A stretch of 64,000 bases of DNA from Carnegiea gigantea (Eukaryota > Streptophyta > Magnoliopsida > Caryophyllales > Cactaceae). Numbering within the stretch: position 1 is the first letter of the stretch; every line of letters starts with the position of its first letter. Below, in pieces: positions 1 to 9,527 of the stretch. The notes under the pieces were generated by a model that was not told where the DNA came from, made no database searches, and saw nothing but the letters and a program-made list of their open reading frames with translations. Location of the stretch: contig JAKOGI010002736.1 of the NCBI GenBank assembly GCA_029747015.1, positions 1 to 64,000 of the forward strand, given 5' to 3'. Made by a program: the position numbers and the translations under genes.

Positions 1-317
1 CCAAAGAGGTCGCAAGTTCGTAACTGACAGCTCGGAAGAGGGGAGCTAAGCGTGCGTTACGGACGGTAGCTCGACCACCTTCATCGCCCCGTGCAAGCAT
101 GGTGTTTCATCCGTGTGTTGCAGTAAAAAAGGGCCTCTGATGTGGTTTTCAGGGCCAGGAGGCGTCCGTAGGGGAATTTTCGTAATTTCGAGCGAACATG
201 GGCGGAAGGCCTGATTTGGATGCTTTTTCCTCGTCCTGGTCAGTTCTCATCGGACGGCCACGGCAAATGAAACGAGAACGATTGGTGCTTTTTAAGGAAG
301 AAAAAAACAACAAAAAA
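1..317 (-). repeat. Partial 5S spacer at window start
   Basis: The window opens inside a spacer, at the conserved stretch aagaggtcgcaagttcg. It ends in a class B A-run before copy 1. The gene upstream of it lies outside the window. Confidence 0.95.
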
Positions 318-436
318 GGGGTGCAACACGAGGACTTCCCAGGGGGTCACCCATCCTAGTACTACTCTGGCTCAAGCACGCTTAACTGCGGAGTTCTGAT
401 GGGATCCGGTGCATTAGTGCTGGGATGATCGCACCC
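318..436 (-). rRNA. 5S rRNA: 5S rRNA gene, copy 1
   Basis: Full 119 nt. C-box has one change (agggggtc), IE is altered (ctctgg), A-box intact. 5' flank N; 3' flank B. Confidence 0.96.
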
Positions 437-822
437 ATTGGATTCTTGCGGAACAAATGTTTCATTGAGCGAACGCGGCCGCAGACTCGCGCAAACAGCA
501 CGCCAGCTCCAAAGAGATCGCAAGTTCGCAACTGACAGCTCAGAAGAGGGGAGCTAAGCGTGCGTTACGGACGGTAGCTTGACCACATTCACCGCCCCGT
601 GCATGCATGGGGTTTCGTCCATGTGTTGCAGTGAAAAAGGGCCTCTGATGCGGTTTTCAGGACCAGGAGGCGTCCGTAGGGGAATTTCGGTCATTTCGAA
701 TGAACATGGGCGGAGGGCCTGACTTGGATTCTTTTCCTCATCCTGGTCAGTTCTCATCCGAAGGCAACAGAAAATGAAACGAGAAAGATCGGTGCTTTTT
801 AGAAAGAAAAAACGACGAAAAA

Positions 823-941
823 GGGATGCAACACGAGGACTTCCCAGGAGGTCACCCATCCTAGTACTACTCCCGCCCAAGCACGCTTAACTGCGGAGTT
901 ATGATGGGATCCGGTGCATTAGTGCTGGTCTGATCGCACCC
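823..941 (-). rRNA. 5S rRNA: 5S rRNA gene, copy 2
   Basis: Full 119 nt. C- and A-boxes intact, IE ctcccg; 3' end reads gggatgc instead of ggggtgc, weakening terminal helix I. 5' flank N; 3' flank C. Confidence 0.96.
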
Positions 942-1329
942 ATTGGATTTTTGCGGAACAAAGGTTTCATTGAGGGTGCGCGACCGCAGAGTCGCGCACA
1001 CAGCACGCCAGCTTCAAAGATGTCGCAAGTTCGTAACCGAGAGCTCGGAAGAGGCGAGCTAAGCGTGCGTTACGGACGGAAGCTCGACCCCCTGCATCGC
1101 CCCGTGCAAGCATGGACTTTCGTCCGTGTGTTGCAGTAAAATGGGGCCTCTCAAGTGGTTTTCAGGGCCAGGAGCCGTCCGTTGGGGAATTTCGGAAATT
1201 TCGAGTGAACAAGGGCGGAAGGTCGGACTTGGATGCTTTTTCCTCGTCCTAGTCAGTTCTCATCCGACGACCACAGCAAATGAAACGAGAAGGATCGGTG
1301 CTTTTAAGAAAGTAAAAACCAACGAAAAA

Positions 1330-1448
1330 GGGGTGCAACACGAGGACTTTCCAGGAGGTCACCTATCCTGGTACTACTCTCGCCCAAGCACGCTTAACTG
1401 CGGAGTTCTGATGGGATCCGGTGCATTAGTGCTGGTATGATAGCACCC
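1330..1448 (-). rRNA. 5S rRNA: 5S rRNA gene, copy 3
   Basis: Full 119 nt. C-box change cacctatcct; IE and A-box intact; start region gatagcaccc. 5' flank is the ttggatcttgcgg variant of N that precedes class D units. 3' flank A. Confidence 0.96.
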
Positions 1449-1837
1449 ATTGGATCTTGCGGAAGCAATGTTTCGTTGAGTGCACGCGGCTGGCGAGTCG
1501 CGCATGCAGTGCCCCAAATCTAAAGAGGTTGCAAGTTCGTAACTGACAGCTCGAAAGCGGTGAGCTATGCGTGCGTTACGGATGGTAACTCGCCCACCTT
1601 CATCGCCCCTTGCCAGCGTGGGGTTTCGTCCTTGTGTTGCTGTAAAAAAGGGCATCTGAAGTGGTTTTCAGGGCCAAGAGTCGTCAGTAGGGGAATTTTG
1701 GTCATTTCGGCTGAACATGACCAAAAGGCCTGATTTGTATGGCTTTTTCCTCATCCTGGCCAGGTCTCATCCAACGCCCACGGCGAATGAAACGAGAAGG
1801 ATCGGTGCTTTTAAAAAAGGAAAAAAAAAACATACAA

Positions 1838-1956
1838 GGGTTGCAACACGAGGACTTCCCAGGAGGTCACCCATCCCAGTACAACTCTCGCCCAAGCACG
1901 CTTGACTGCGGAATTCTGATGGGATCCGGTGCATTGGTGCTGGCTTGATCGCACCC
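1838..1956 (-). rRNA. 5S rRNA: 5S rRNA gene, copy 4 (class D)
   Basis: Full 119 nt with the class D signature: 3' end gggttgcaac, A-box cttgact. The upstream element is a decayed TATA (minus strand CATGAAAG). 3' flank D, with the T-tract displaced from the gene end. Confidence 0.96.
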
Positions 1957-2342
1957 ATTGGATTTTTGCGGAACAAATCTTTCATGGAGTGTACGCGGCT
2001 GCGAGTCGCACATACAGCGCGCCAAATCTAAAGAGGTCGCAAGTTCGCAACTTACAGCTCGGAAGCGGCGAGCTAAGAGTGCGTTACGGACGGTCACTCG
2101 ACCCCTTCATCGCCCCGGGCAAGCATGGGCTTTCGTCCGTGTGTTGCAGTAAAATGGGGCCTCTAATGTGGTTTTCAAGGCCAGGAGGCGTCCGTTGGGG
2201 AATTTCGAAAATTTCGAGTGAATAAGGGCGGAAGGTCGGACTTGGATGCTTTTTCCTCGTCCTGGTCAGTTCTCATCAGACGGCCACAGCAAATGAAACG
2301 AGAAGGATCGGTGCTTTTAAAAAAGTAAAAAGCAGCGAAAAA

Positions 2343-2461
2343 GGGGTGCAACACAAGGACTTCCCCGGAGGTCACCCATCCTAGTACTACTCTCGCCCAA
2401 GCACGCTTAACTGCGGAGTTTTGATGCGATCCGGTGCATTAGTGCTGGTATGATCGCACCC
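2343..2461 (-). rRNA. 5S rRNA: 5S rRNA gene, copy 5
   Basis: Full 119 nt. C-box change ccggaggt; A-box and IE intact; ttttgatgcgatcc in the 5' half. Base -1 is C, as in typical plant 5S promoters. 5' flank N; 3' flank A, of the type that follows D units (catcagacgg). Confidence 0.96.
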
Positions 2462-2561
2462 GTTGGATTCTTGCGGAACAAATGTTTCATTGAGGGTACG
2501 CGGCCGCAGAGTCGCGCATACAGCACGCCAGCTCCAAAAAGGTCGCGAGTTCGTAACTGAC

Positions 2562-2580
2562 AGCTCGGAAGAGGCGAGCT
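2562..2580. other. Conserved spacer hairpin (representative)
   Basis: Perfect 6-bp inverted repeat agctcg / cgagct around a 7-nt loop gaagagg. It recurs in most N-flank units; in D and T units it is commonly gaagcgg. Function unknown; it may be chance or a fold-back target for recombination. Confidence 0.55.
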
Positions 2581-2833
2581 AAGCGTGCGTTACGGACGGT
2601 AGCTCGACCACCTTCATCGCCCCATGCAAGCATGAGGTTTCATCCGTGTGTTGCAGTGAAAAAGGGCCTCTGATGTGGTTTTCAGGGCCAGGAGGCGTCC
2701 GTAGGGAAATTTTGATAATTTCGAGCGAACATGGACGGAAGGCCTGATTTGGATTCTTTTTCCTCGTCCTGGTCAGTTCTCCTCCGACGGCCACAGCAAA
2801 TGAAACGAGAAAGATCGGTGCTCTTTAAGGAAG

Positions 2834-2850
2834 AAAAAAACAACAAAAAA
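2834..2850 (-). terminator. Class B pol III T-tract (copy 6)
   Basis: Directly 3' of the gene the minus strand reads six Ts, GTTG, then seven Ts: a strong pol III terminator with a back-up. Confidence 0.85.
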
Positions 2851-2969
2851 GGGGTGCAACACGAGGACTTCCCAGGAGGTCACCCATCCTAGTACTACTC
2901 TCGCCCAAGCACGCTTAACTGCGGAGTTCTGATGGGATCCGGTGCTTTAGTGCTGGTATTATCGCACCC
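2851..2969 (-). rRNA. 5S rRNA: 5S rRNA gene, copy 6
   Basis: Full 119 nt, all three internal boxes intact. Only two changes, both near the 5' end (gtgctttag, ggtattatc). 5' flank N; 3' flank B. Confidence 0.97.
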
Positions 2970-3356
2970 ATTGGATTCTTGCGGAACAAATGTTTCATTG
3001 AGGGTACGCGGCCGCAGAGTCGTGCATACAGCACGCCAGCTCCAAAGAGGTCGCAAGTTCGTAACTGACAGCTCGGAAGAGGCGAGCTAAACGTGCGTTA
3101 CGGACGGTCGCTCGACCCCCTCCATCGCCCCGTGCAAGCATGGGCTTTCGTCCGTGTGTGCAGTAAAATGGGGCCGCTCAAGTGGTTTTCAGGGCTAGGA
3201 GGCGTCCGTTGGGGAATTTCGGAAATTTCGAGTGAACAAGGGCGGAAGGTCGGACTTGGATGCTTTTTCCTCGTCCTGGTCAGTTCTCATCCGACGACCA
3301 CAGCAAATCAAACGAGAAGGATCGGTGCTTTTAAGAAAGGTAAAAACAACGAAAAA
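2970..3356 (-). repeat. Representative class A spacer
   Basis: 387 bp between copies 6 and 7. Marks: gtaaaatggggcc, ctcaagtgg, aatttcggaaatttcg, gtcggacttgg and ccgacgaccac. Its mid-spacer T-run is only four Ts. Confidence 0.9.
3342..3356 (-). terminator. Class A pol III T-tract (copy 7)
   Basis: Minus strand: five Ts immediately after the gene, CGTTG, then five Ts. Confidence 0.85.
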
Positions 3357-3475
3357 GGGGTGCAACCTGAGGACTTCCCAGGAGGTCACCCATCCTAGTA
3401 CTACTCTCGCCCAAGTACGCTTAACTGTGGAGTTCTGATGGGATCCGGTGCATTAGTGCTGGTATGATCGCACCC
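3357..3475 (-). rRNA. 5S rRNA: 5S rRNA gene, copy 7
   Basis: Full 119 nt. C-box and IE intact, A-box changed (caagtacg), 3' region aacctgagg. 5' flank aaaaaatatttcattg, an altered N. 3' flank A. Confidence 0.96.
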
Positions 3476-4125
3476 ATCGGATTCTTGCGGAAAAAATATT
3501 TCATTGAGTCCACGCGGCTGCCGAGTCGCGCATGCAGCGCCCCAAATCTAAAGAGGCTGTAAGTTCATAACTGACAGCTCGGAAGCGGCGAGCTATGCGT
3601 GCGTTACGGATGGTAGCTCGACCACCTTCATCGCCCCCTGCCAGCGTGGGGTTTCGTCCCTGTGTTGCTGTAAAAAAGGGCCTCTAAAGTGGTTTTTAGG
3701 GTCAAGAGACGTCCGTGGGCGAATTTTGGTCATTTCGACTGAACATGGACGAAAGGCCTGATTTGGATGCTTTTTCCTCGTCGTGGCCAGGTCTCATCCC
3801 GCGCCGGCTCTAAAGAGGTCGCAAGTTCGTAACTTACAGGTCGGAAGAGGCGAGCTAGGCGTGCGTTGCGGATGGTAGCTCGACCACCTTCATCGCCCCT
3901 TGCCAGCGTGGGGTTTCGTCCGTGTGTTGCTATAAAAAAGGGCCTCTGAAGTGGTTTTCAGGGCCAAGAGTCGTCAATAGGGGAATTTTGGTCATTTCGA
4001 CTAAACATGGCCGAAAGGCCTGATTTGGATGGCTTTTTCCTCATTTTGGTCAGGTCCCATCCAACGCCCACAGCAAATGAAACGAGAAGGATCGGTGCTT
4101 TTAAAAAAGATACAAAAACGAACAA
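3476..4125 (-). repeat. 650-bp gene-free stretch: two spacers fused after loss of a 5S gene
   Basis: Holds spacer sequence only. Near 3799-3805 the class E 3' spacer motif ggccaggtctcatcc runs straight into gcgccggctctaaagagg, which normally lies upstream of a class E gene. The intervening E gene, its terminator and proximal promoter are gone, a loss of about 245 bp relative to normal spacing. Confidence 0.9.
4103..4118 (-). terminator. Displaced class D T-tract (copy 8)
   Basis: After the gene end the minus strand reads CTTGTTCG before the first run of five Ts, so termination would come about 7 nt later than in class A-C units. Confidence 0.75.
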
Positions 4126-4244
4126 GGGTTACAACACGAGGACTTCCGAGGAGGTCACCCATCCTACTACTACTCTCGCCCAAGCACGCTTGACTGCGGA
4201 GTTCTGATGGGATTCGGTGCATTGGTGCTGGTTTGATCGCACCC
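4126..4244 (-). rRNA. 5S rRNA: 5S rRNA gene, copy 8 (class D, TATA)
   Basis: Full 119 nt, class D (gggttacaac; A-box cttgact). C-box has one change at its edge (gaggaggtc). 5' flank T with a perfect TATAAAAG; 3' flank D. Confidence 0.96.
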
Positions 4245-4266
4245 ATTGGATTTTTGCGAAACAAAT

Positions 4267-4274
4267 CTTTTATA
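4267..4274 (-). promoter_or_regulatory. TATA element of 5S copy 8
   Basis: Minus strand TATAAAAG at -30 to -23 from the 5S start, where plant 5S genes are known to use a TATA-like element. The GC dinucleotide at -13/-12 is present. Confidence 0.75.
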
Positions 4275-4631
4275 GAGCGTACGCGGCTGCCGAGTCGCAC
4301 ATACAGCGCGCCAAATCTAAAGAGGTCGCAAGTTCGCAACTTACAGCTCGCAAGCAGCGAGCTAGGATTGCGTTACGGACGGTCGCTCGACCCCTTCATC
4401 GCCCAGTGCAAGCATGGGCTTTCGTCCGTGTGTTGCATTAAAATGGGGCCTCTTATGTGGTTTTCAGGGCCAGGAGGCGTCCGTTAGGGAATTTTGGAAA
4501 TTTCGAGTGAACAAGGGCGGAAGGCCGGACTTGGATGCTTTGTCCTCGTCCTGGTCAGTTCTCATCAGACGACCACAACAAATGAAACGAGAAGGATCGG
4601 TGCTTTTAAGAAAGTAAAAAGCAACGAAAAA

Positions 4632-4750
4632 GGGGTGCAACACGAGGACTTCCCAGGAGGTCACCCATCCAAGTACTACTCTCGCCCAAGCACGCTTAAC
4701 AGCGGAGTTCTGATGGGATCCGGTGCATTAGTGCTGGTATGATCCCACCC
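4632..4750 (-). rRNA. 5S rRNA: 5S rRNA gene, copy 9
   Basis: Full 119 nt. C-box last base changed (catcca), A-box last base changed (ttaaca), start gatcccaccc. 5' flank N (aaatgcttcattg); 3' flank A. Confidence 0.96.
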
Positions 4751-5120
4751 ATTGAATTCTTGCGGAACAAATGCTTCATTGAGGGTACGCGGCCACAGAG
4801 TCGCGCATACAGCACGCCAGCTCCAAAGAGGTCGCATGTTCGTAACTGACAGCTTGGAAGAGGCGAGCTAAGCGTGCGTTACGGACGGTAGCTCGACCAC
4901 CTTCATCGCCCCGTGCAAGCATGGGGTTTCATCCGTGTGTTGCAGTAAAAAAGGGCCTCTGATGTGGTTTTCAAGGCCAGGAGGCGTCCGTAGGGGAATT
5001 TTCGTAATTTCGAGCGAACATGGGCGGAAGGCCTGATTTGGATGCTTTTTCCTCGTCCTGATCAGTTCTCATCCGACGGCCACAACAAATGAAACGAGAA
5101 AGATCGGTGCTTTTTCCTCG

Positions 5121-5203
5121 TCCGAGTACCACTCTCGCCCAAGCACGCTTAACTGCGGAGTTCTGATGGGATCCGGTGCATTAGTGCTGGTATGGTCGCG
5201 CCC
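5121..5203 (-). pseudogene. Truncated 5S, copy 10 (3' 36 nt missing)
   Basis: Keeps transcript nt 1-83 and 5' flank N. The 3' 36 nt, including most of the C-box, and the terminator are replaced by ggtgctttttcctcgtcc from the spacer. Without a C-box it should not bind TFIIIA properly. Confidence 0.92.
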
Positions 5204-5590
5204 ATTGGATTCTTGCGGACCAAATGTTTCATTGAGGGAACGCGGCCGCAGAGTCGCGCATACAGCATGCCAGCTCCAAAGAGGTTGCAAGTTCGTAACT
5301 GACAGCTCGGAAGAGGCGAGCTAAGCGTACGTTACGGACGGTAGCTCGACCACATTCACCGCCCCGTGCATGCATGGAGTTTCGTCCGTGTGTTGCAGTG
5401 AAAAAGGGCCTCTGATGTGGTTTTAAGGACCAGGAGGCGTCCATAGGGGAATTTTGGCAATTTCGAGCGAACATGGGCGGAAGGCCTGATTTGGATTCTT
5501 TTTCCTCGTCCTGGTCTGTTCTCATCCGAAGGCAACAGCAAATGAAACGAGAAAGATCAGTGCTTTTTAGAAAGAAAAAACGACGAAAAA

Positions 5591-5706
5591 GGGGTGCAAC
5601 ACGAGGACTTCCCCGGAGGTCACCCATCCTAGTACTACTCTCGCCCAAGCACGCTTAACTGCGGAGTTCTGGGATCCGGTGCATTAGTGCTCGTATGATC
5701 GCACCC
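5591..5706 (-). rRNA. 5S rRNA: 5S rRNA gene, copy 11 (3-nt deletion)
   Basis: 116 nt: three bases are missing from ttctgatgggatcc (reads ttctgggatcc). C-box ccggaggt; A-box intact. 5' flank aaatgctttattg; 3' flank C. Confidence 0.93.
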
Positions 5707-6092
5707 ATTGGATTCTTGCGGAACAAATGCTTTATTGAGGGAACGCGGCCGCAGAGTCGCGCATACAGCTCGCCAGCTCCGAAGAGGTTGCAAGTTCGTA
5801 ACTGACAGCTCGGAAGAGGCGAGCTAAGCGTGCGTTATGGACGGTAGCTTGACCACATTCACCGCGCCGTCATGCGTGGGGTTTCGTCCGTGTGTTGCAG
5901 TGAAAAAGGGCCTCTGATGTGGTTTTAAGGACCAGGAGGCGTTCATAGGGGAATTTTGGTAATTTCGAGCGAACATGGGCGGAAGGCCTGATTTGGATTC
6001 TTTTTCCTCGTCCTGGTCAGTTCTCGTCCGAAGGCAACAGCAAATGAAACGAGAAAGATCGGTGCTTTTTAGAAAGAAAAAACGACGAAAAA
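5707..6092 (-). repeat. Representative class C spacer
   Basis: 386 bp between copies 11 and 12. Marks: gcttgaccacattcaccg, cagtgaaaaaggg, aggaccaggagg and cgaaggcaacag. No other gene seen. Confidence 0.9.
6077..6092 (-). terminator. Class C pol III T-tract (copy 12)
   Basis: Minus strand: five Ts after the gene, CGTCG, then six Ts. Confidence 0.85.
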
Positions 6093-6211
6093 GGGGTGCA
6101 ACACGAGGACTTCCCCGGAGGTCACCCATCCTAGTACTACTCTTGCCCAAGCACGCTTAACTGCGGAGTTCTGATGGCATCAGGTGCATTAGCGCTGGTA
6201 TGATCGCACCC
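6093..6211 (-). rRNA. 5S rRNA: 5S rRNA gene, copy 12
   Basis: Full 119 nt. C-box ccggaggt, IE ctcttg, A-box intact; gatggcatcagg breaks the usual BamHI site. 5' flank N; 3' flank C. Confidence 0.95.
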
Positions 6212-6599
6212 ATTGGATTCTTACGGAACAAATGTTTCATTGAGGAAACGCGGCCGCAGAGTCGAGCATACAGCACGCCAGCTCCAAAGAGGTCGCAAGT
6301 TCGTAACTGACAGCTCGGAAGAGGCGAGCTAAGCGTGCGTTACGGACGGTAGCTCGACCACCTTCATCGCCCCGTGCAAGCATGGGGTTTCATCCGTGTG
6401 TTGCAGTAAGAAAGGGCTTCTCATGTGGTTTTCAGGGCCAGGAGGCGTCCGTCGGGGAATTTTGTTAATTTCGAGCGAACATGGGCGGAACGCCTGTTTT
6501 GGATTCTTTTTCTCGTTCTGGTCAGTTCTCCTCCGACTGCCACAGCAAATGAAACAAGAAAGATCGGTGCTCTTTGAGGAAGAAAAAAACAACAAAAAA

Positions 6600-6663
6600 G
6601 GGGTGCAACACAAGGACTTCCCAGGAGGTCACTCATCCTAGTACTACTCTCGCCCAAGCACGC
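6600..6663 (-). pseudogene. Truncated 5S, copy 13 (5' 55 nt missing)
   Basis: Keeps the 3' 64 nt including the C-box and class B terminator. The 5' half and whole upstream promoter are lost. The gene's caagcacgc joins spacer ccagctcc through the shared 7-mer agcacgc. Confidence 0.94.
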
Positions 6664-6985
6664 CAGCTCCAAAGAGGTCGCAAGTTCGTAACTGACAGCT
6701 CGGAAGAGGCGAGCTAAGCGTGCGTTACGGACGGTAGCTCGACCACCTTTATCGCCCCGTGCAAGCATGAGGTTTCATCCGTGTGTTGCAGTAAAAAAGG
6801 GCCTCTAATGTGGTTTTCAGGGCCAGGAGGCGTTCGTTGGGGAATTTTGGTAATTTCGAGCGAGCATGGGCGGAAGGCCTGATTTGGATTCTTTTTCCTC
6901 GTTCTGGTCAGTTCTCCTCCAACGGCCACAGCAAATGAAACGAGAAAGATCGGTGCTTTTTAGGGAAGAAAAAAACAACAAAATA

Positions 6986-7104
6986 GGGGTGCAACACGAG
7001 GACTTCCCAGGAGGCCACCCATCATAATACTACTCTCGCCCAAGCACGCTTAACTGCGGAGTTCTGATGGGATGCGGTGCATTAGTGCTAGTATGATCGC
7101 ACCC
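6986..7104 (-). rRNA. 5S rRNA: 5S rRNA gene, copy 14
   Basis: Full 119 nt. C-box changed (ggccaccc, catcata), A-box intact, gggatgcgg. 5' flank N; 3' flank B, whose last A-run is interrupted (aaaata). Confidence 0.95.
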
Positions 7105-7491
7105 ACTGGATTCTTGCGGAACAAATGTTTCATTGAGGGAACGCGGCCGCAGAGTCGCGCATACAGCACGCCAGCTCCAAAGAGGTCGCAAGTTCGTAAC
7201 TGACAGCTCGGAAGAGGCGAGCTAAGCCTGCGTTACGGACGGTAGCTCGACCCCCTCCATCGCCCCGTGCAAGCATGGGCTTTCGTCCGTGTGTTGCAGT
7301 AAAATGGGGCCTCTAATGTGGTTTTCAGGGCCATGAGGCGTCCGCTGGGGAATTTCGAAAATTTCGAGTGAACAATGGCGGAAGGTCGGACTTGGATGCT
7401 TTTTCCTCGTCCTGGTCAGTTCTCATCAGACGGCCACAGCAAATAAAACGAGAAGGATCGGTGCTTTTAAGAAAGTAAAAAGCAACGAAAA

Positions 7492-7610
7492 GGGGTGCAA
7501 CACGAGGACTTCCCAGGAGGTCACCCATCCGAGTACTACTCTCGCCCAAGCACGCTTAACTGCGGAGTTCTGATGGGATCCGGTGCATTAGTGCTGGTAT
7601 GATCGCACCC
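7492..7610 (-). rRNA. 5S rRNA: 5S rRNA gene, copy 15
   Basis: Full 119 nt with a single difference from consensus (catccgagt), just outside the C-box. Base -1 is C. 5' flank N; 3' flank A. One of the best-preserved copies. Confidence 0.98.
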
Positions 7611-7997
7611 GTTGGATTGTTGCGGAACAAATGTTTCATTGAGGGAACGCGGCCGCAGAGTCGCGCATACAGCACGCCATCTCCAAAGAGGTCGCAAGTT
7701 CGTAACTGACAGCTCGGAAGAGGCGAGCTAAGCGTGCGTTACGGACGGTAGCTTGACCACATTCACGACCCCGTGCATGCATGGGGTTTCGTCCGTGTGT
7801 TGCAGTTAAAAAGGGTCTCTGATGGGTTTTCAGGACCAGGATGCGTCCGTAGGGGAATTTTGGTAATTTCGAGCGAACATGGGCGGAAGGCCTGATTTGG
7901 ATTCTTTTTCCTCGTCCTGGTCAGTTCTCCTCCGACGGCCACAGCAAATGAAACGAGAAAGATCGGTGCTTTTTAAGGAAGAAAAAAACAACAAAAA

Positions 7998-8116
7998 GGG
8001 GTGTAACACGAGGACTTCCCATGAGGTCACCCATCCTAGTACTACTCTCGCCCAAGCACGCTAAACTGCGGAGTTCTGATGGGATCCGGTGCATTAGTGC
8101 TGGTATGATCGCACCC
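7998..8116 (-). rRNA. 5S rRNA: 5S rRNA gene, copy 16
   Basis: Full 119 nt. C-box catgaggtc, A-box ctaaact, 3' end ggggtgtaac. 5' flank N; 3' flank B. Confidence 0.95.
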
Positions 8117-8505
8117 ATTGGATTCTTGCGGAACAAATGTTTCATTGAGGGAACGCGGCTGTAGAGTCGCGCATACAGCACGCCAGCTCCAAAGAGGTCG
8201 CAAGTTCGCAACTGACAGCTCGGAAGAGACGAGCTAAGCGTGCGTTACGGACGGTAGCTCGAGCACCTTCATCGCCCCGTGCGAGCATGGGGTTTCATCC
8301 GTGTGCAGCAGTAAAAAAGGGCCTCTGATGTGGTTTTCAGGGCCAGGAGGCGTCCGCAGGGGAATTTCTGTAATTTCGAGCGAACATGGGCGGAAGGCCT
8401 GATTTGGATGCTTCTTCCTCGTCCTGGTCAGTTCTCATCCGACGGCCACAGCAAATGAAACGAGAAAGATCGGTGCTTTTAAAGGAAGAAAAATACAACA
8501 AAAAA

Positions 8506-8624
8506 GGGGTGCAACACGAGGACTTCCTAAGAAGTCACCCATCCTAGTACTACTCTCGCCCAAGCACGCTTAACTGCGGAGTTCTGATGGGATCCGGTGC
8601 ATTAGTGCTGGTATGATCGCACTC
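8506..8624 (-). rRNA. 5S rRNA: 5S rRNA gene, copy 17
   Basis: Full 119 nt. C-box taagaagtc (three changes), A-box intact, start gcactc. The 5' flank N has ttacgg in place of ttgcgg, so the -13/-12 GC is lost. 3' flank B'. Its 5' flank is shared with copy 114. Confidence 0.95.
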
Positions 8625-9012
8625 ATTGGATTCTTACGGAACAAATGTTTCATTGAGGGTACGCGGCCGCAGAGTCGCGCATACAGCACGCCAGCTCCAA
8701 AGAGGACGCAAGTTCGTAACTGACAGCTCGGAAGAGGCGAGCTTAGCGTGCGTTATGGACGGCAGCTCGACCACCTTCATCGCCCCGTGCAAGCATGGGG
8801 TTTCATCCGTGTGTTGCAGCAAAAAAGGGCCTCTGATGTGGTTTTCAGGGCCAGGAGGCTTCCGTAAGGGAATTTCGGTCATTTCGAGTGAACATGGGCG
8901 GAGGGCCTGACTTGGATGCTTTTTCCTCGTCCTGGTCAGTTCTCATCCGGCGACCACAGCAAATGAAACGAGAAAGACCGATGCTTTTAAGAAAGCAAAA
9001 AACATCGAAAAA

Positions 9013-9131
9013 GGGGTGCAACACGGGTGCTTCCCAGGAGGTCGCCCATCCTAGTACTGCTGTCACCCAAGCACACTTAACTGTGGAGTACTGATGGGAT
9101 CCGATGCATTAGTGCTGGCATGATCGCACCC
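9013..9131 (-). rRNA. 5S rRNA: 5S rRNA gene, copy 18
   Basis: Full 119 nt but transition-rich: acgggtgc, ggtcgccc, actgctgtcacc, A-box cacactt, ccgatgc. 5' flank N. 3' flank A'. Paralogue of copy 115, 47,699 bp away. Confidence 0.94.
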
Positions 9132-9292
9132 GCTGGATCCTTGCGGAACAAATGTTTCATTGAGTGTACGCGGCCGTTAAGTCGCGCATATCCCACGCCA
9201 GCTTTTTCCTCGTCCAGGTCAGGTCTCACCCGACGCCCACAGCAAATGAAACGAGAAGGATCGGTGCTTTTAAAAAGAAAAAAAACGAAAAA

Positions 9293-9336
9293 GGGGTGCA
9301 AGACGAGGACTTCCCTGGAGGTCACCCATCCTAGTA
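9293..9336 (-). pseudogene. Truncated 5S, copy 19 (only 3' 44 nt)
   Basis: Keeps transcript nt 76-119 and an E-like T-tract. At cctagta it jumps into the mid-spacer (aaaatggggcc) through the shared agta. The paralogue at 56993 is full length, so this is a later deletion of about 272 bp. Confidence 0.93.
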
Positions 9337-9527
9337 AAATGGGGCCTTTATTGTGGTTTTCAAGGCCAGGAGGCGTCCGTAGGGGAATTTCGGAAATTTC
9401 GAGTGAACAAGGGCGGAAGGTCGGACTTGGATGCTTTTTCCTCGTCCTGGTCAGTTCTTATCCGACGGACACAGCAAATGAAACGAGAAGGATCGGTGCT
9501 TCGAAGAAAGTAAAAAACAACGAAAAA

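Larger units (their letters stand above)
2462..2850 (-). repeat. Representative class B spacer
   Basis: 389 bp between copies 5 and 6. Marks: NotI site gcggccgc, tgaaaaagggcctctgatg, atttcgagcgaacatgg, ctccgacggcc and aaggaagaaaaaaacaac. No other gene seen in it. Confidence 0.9.

Noticed and set aside
3476..4125. Possible inserted element in the long gene-free interval.
   Set aside because: All of it aligns with normal spacer; it is a deletion product with no foreign sequence or terminal repeats.
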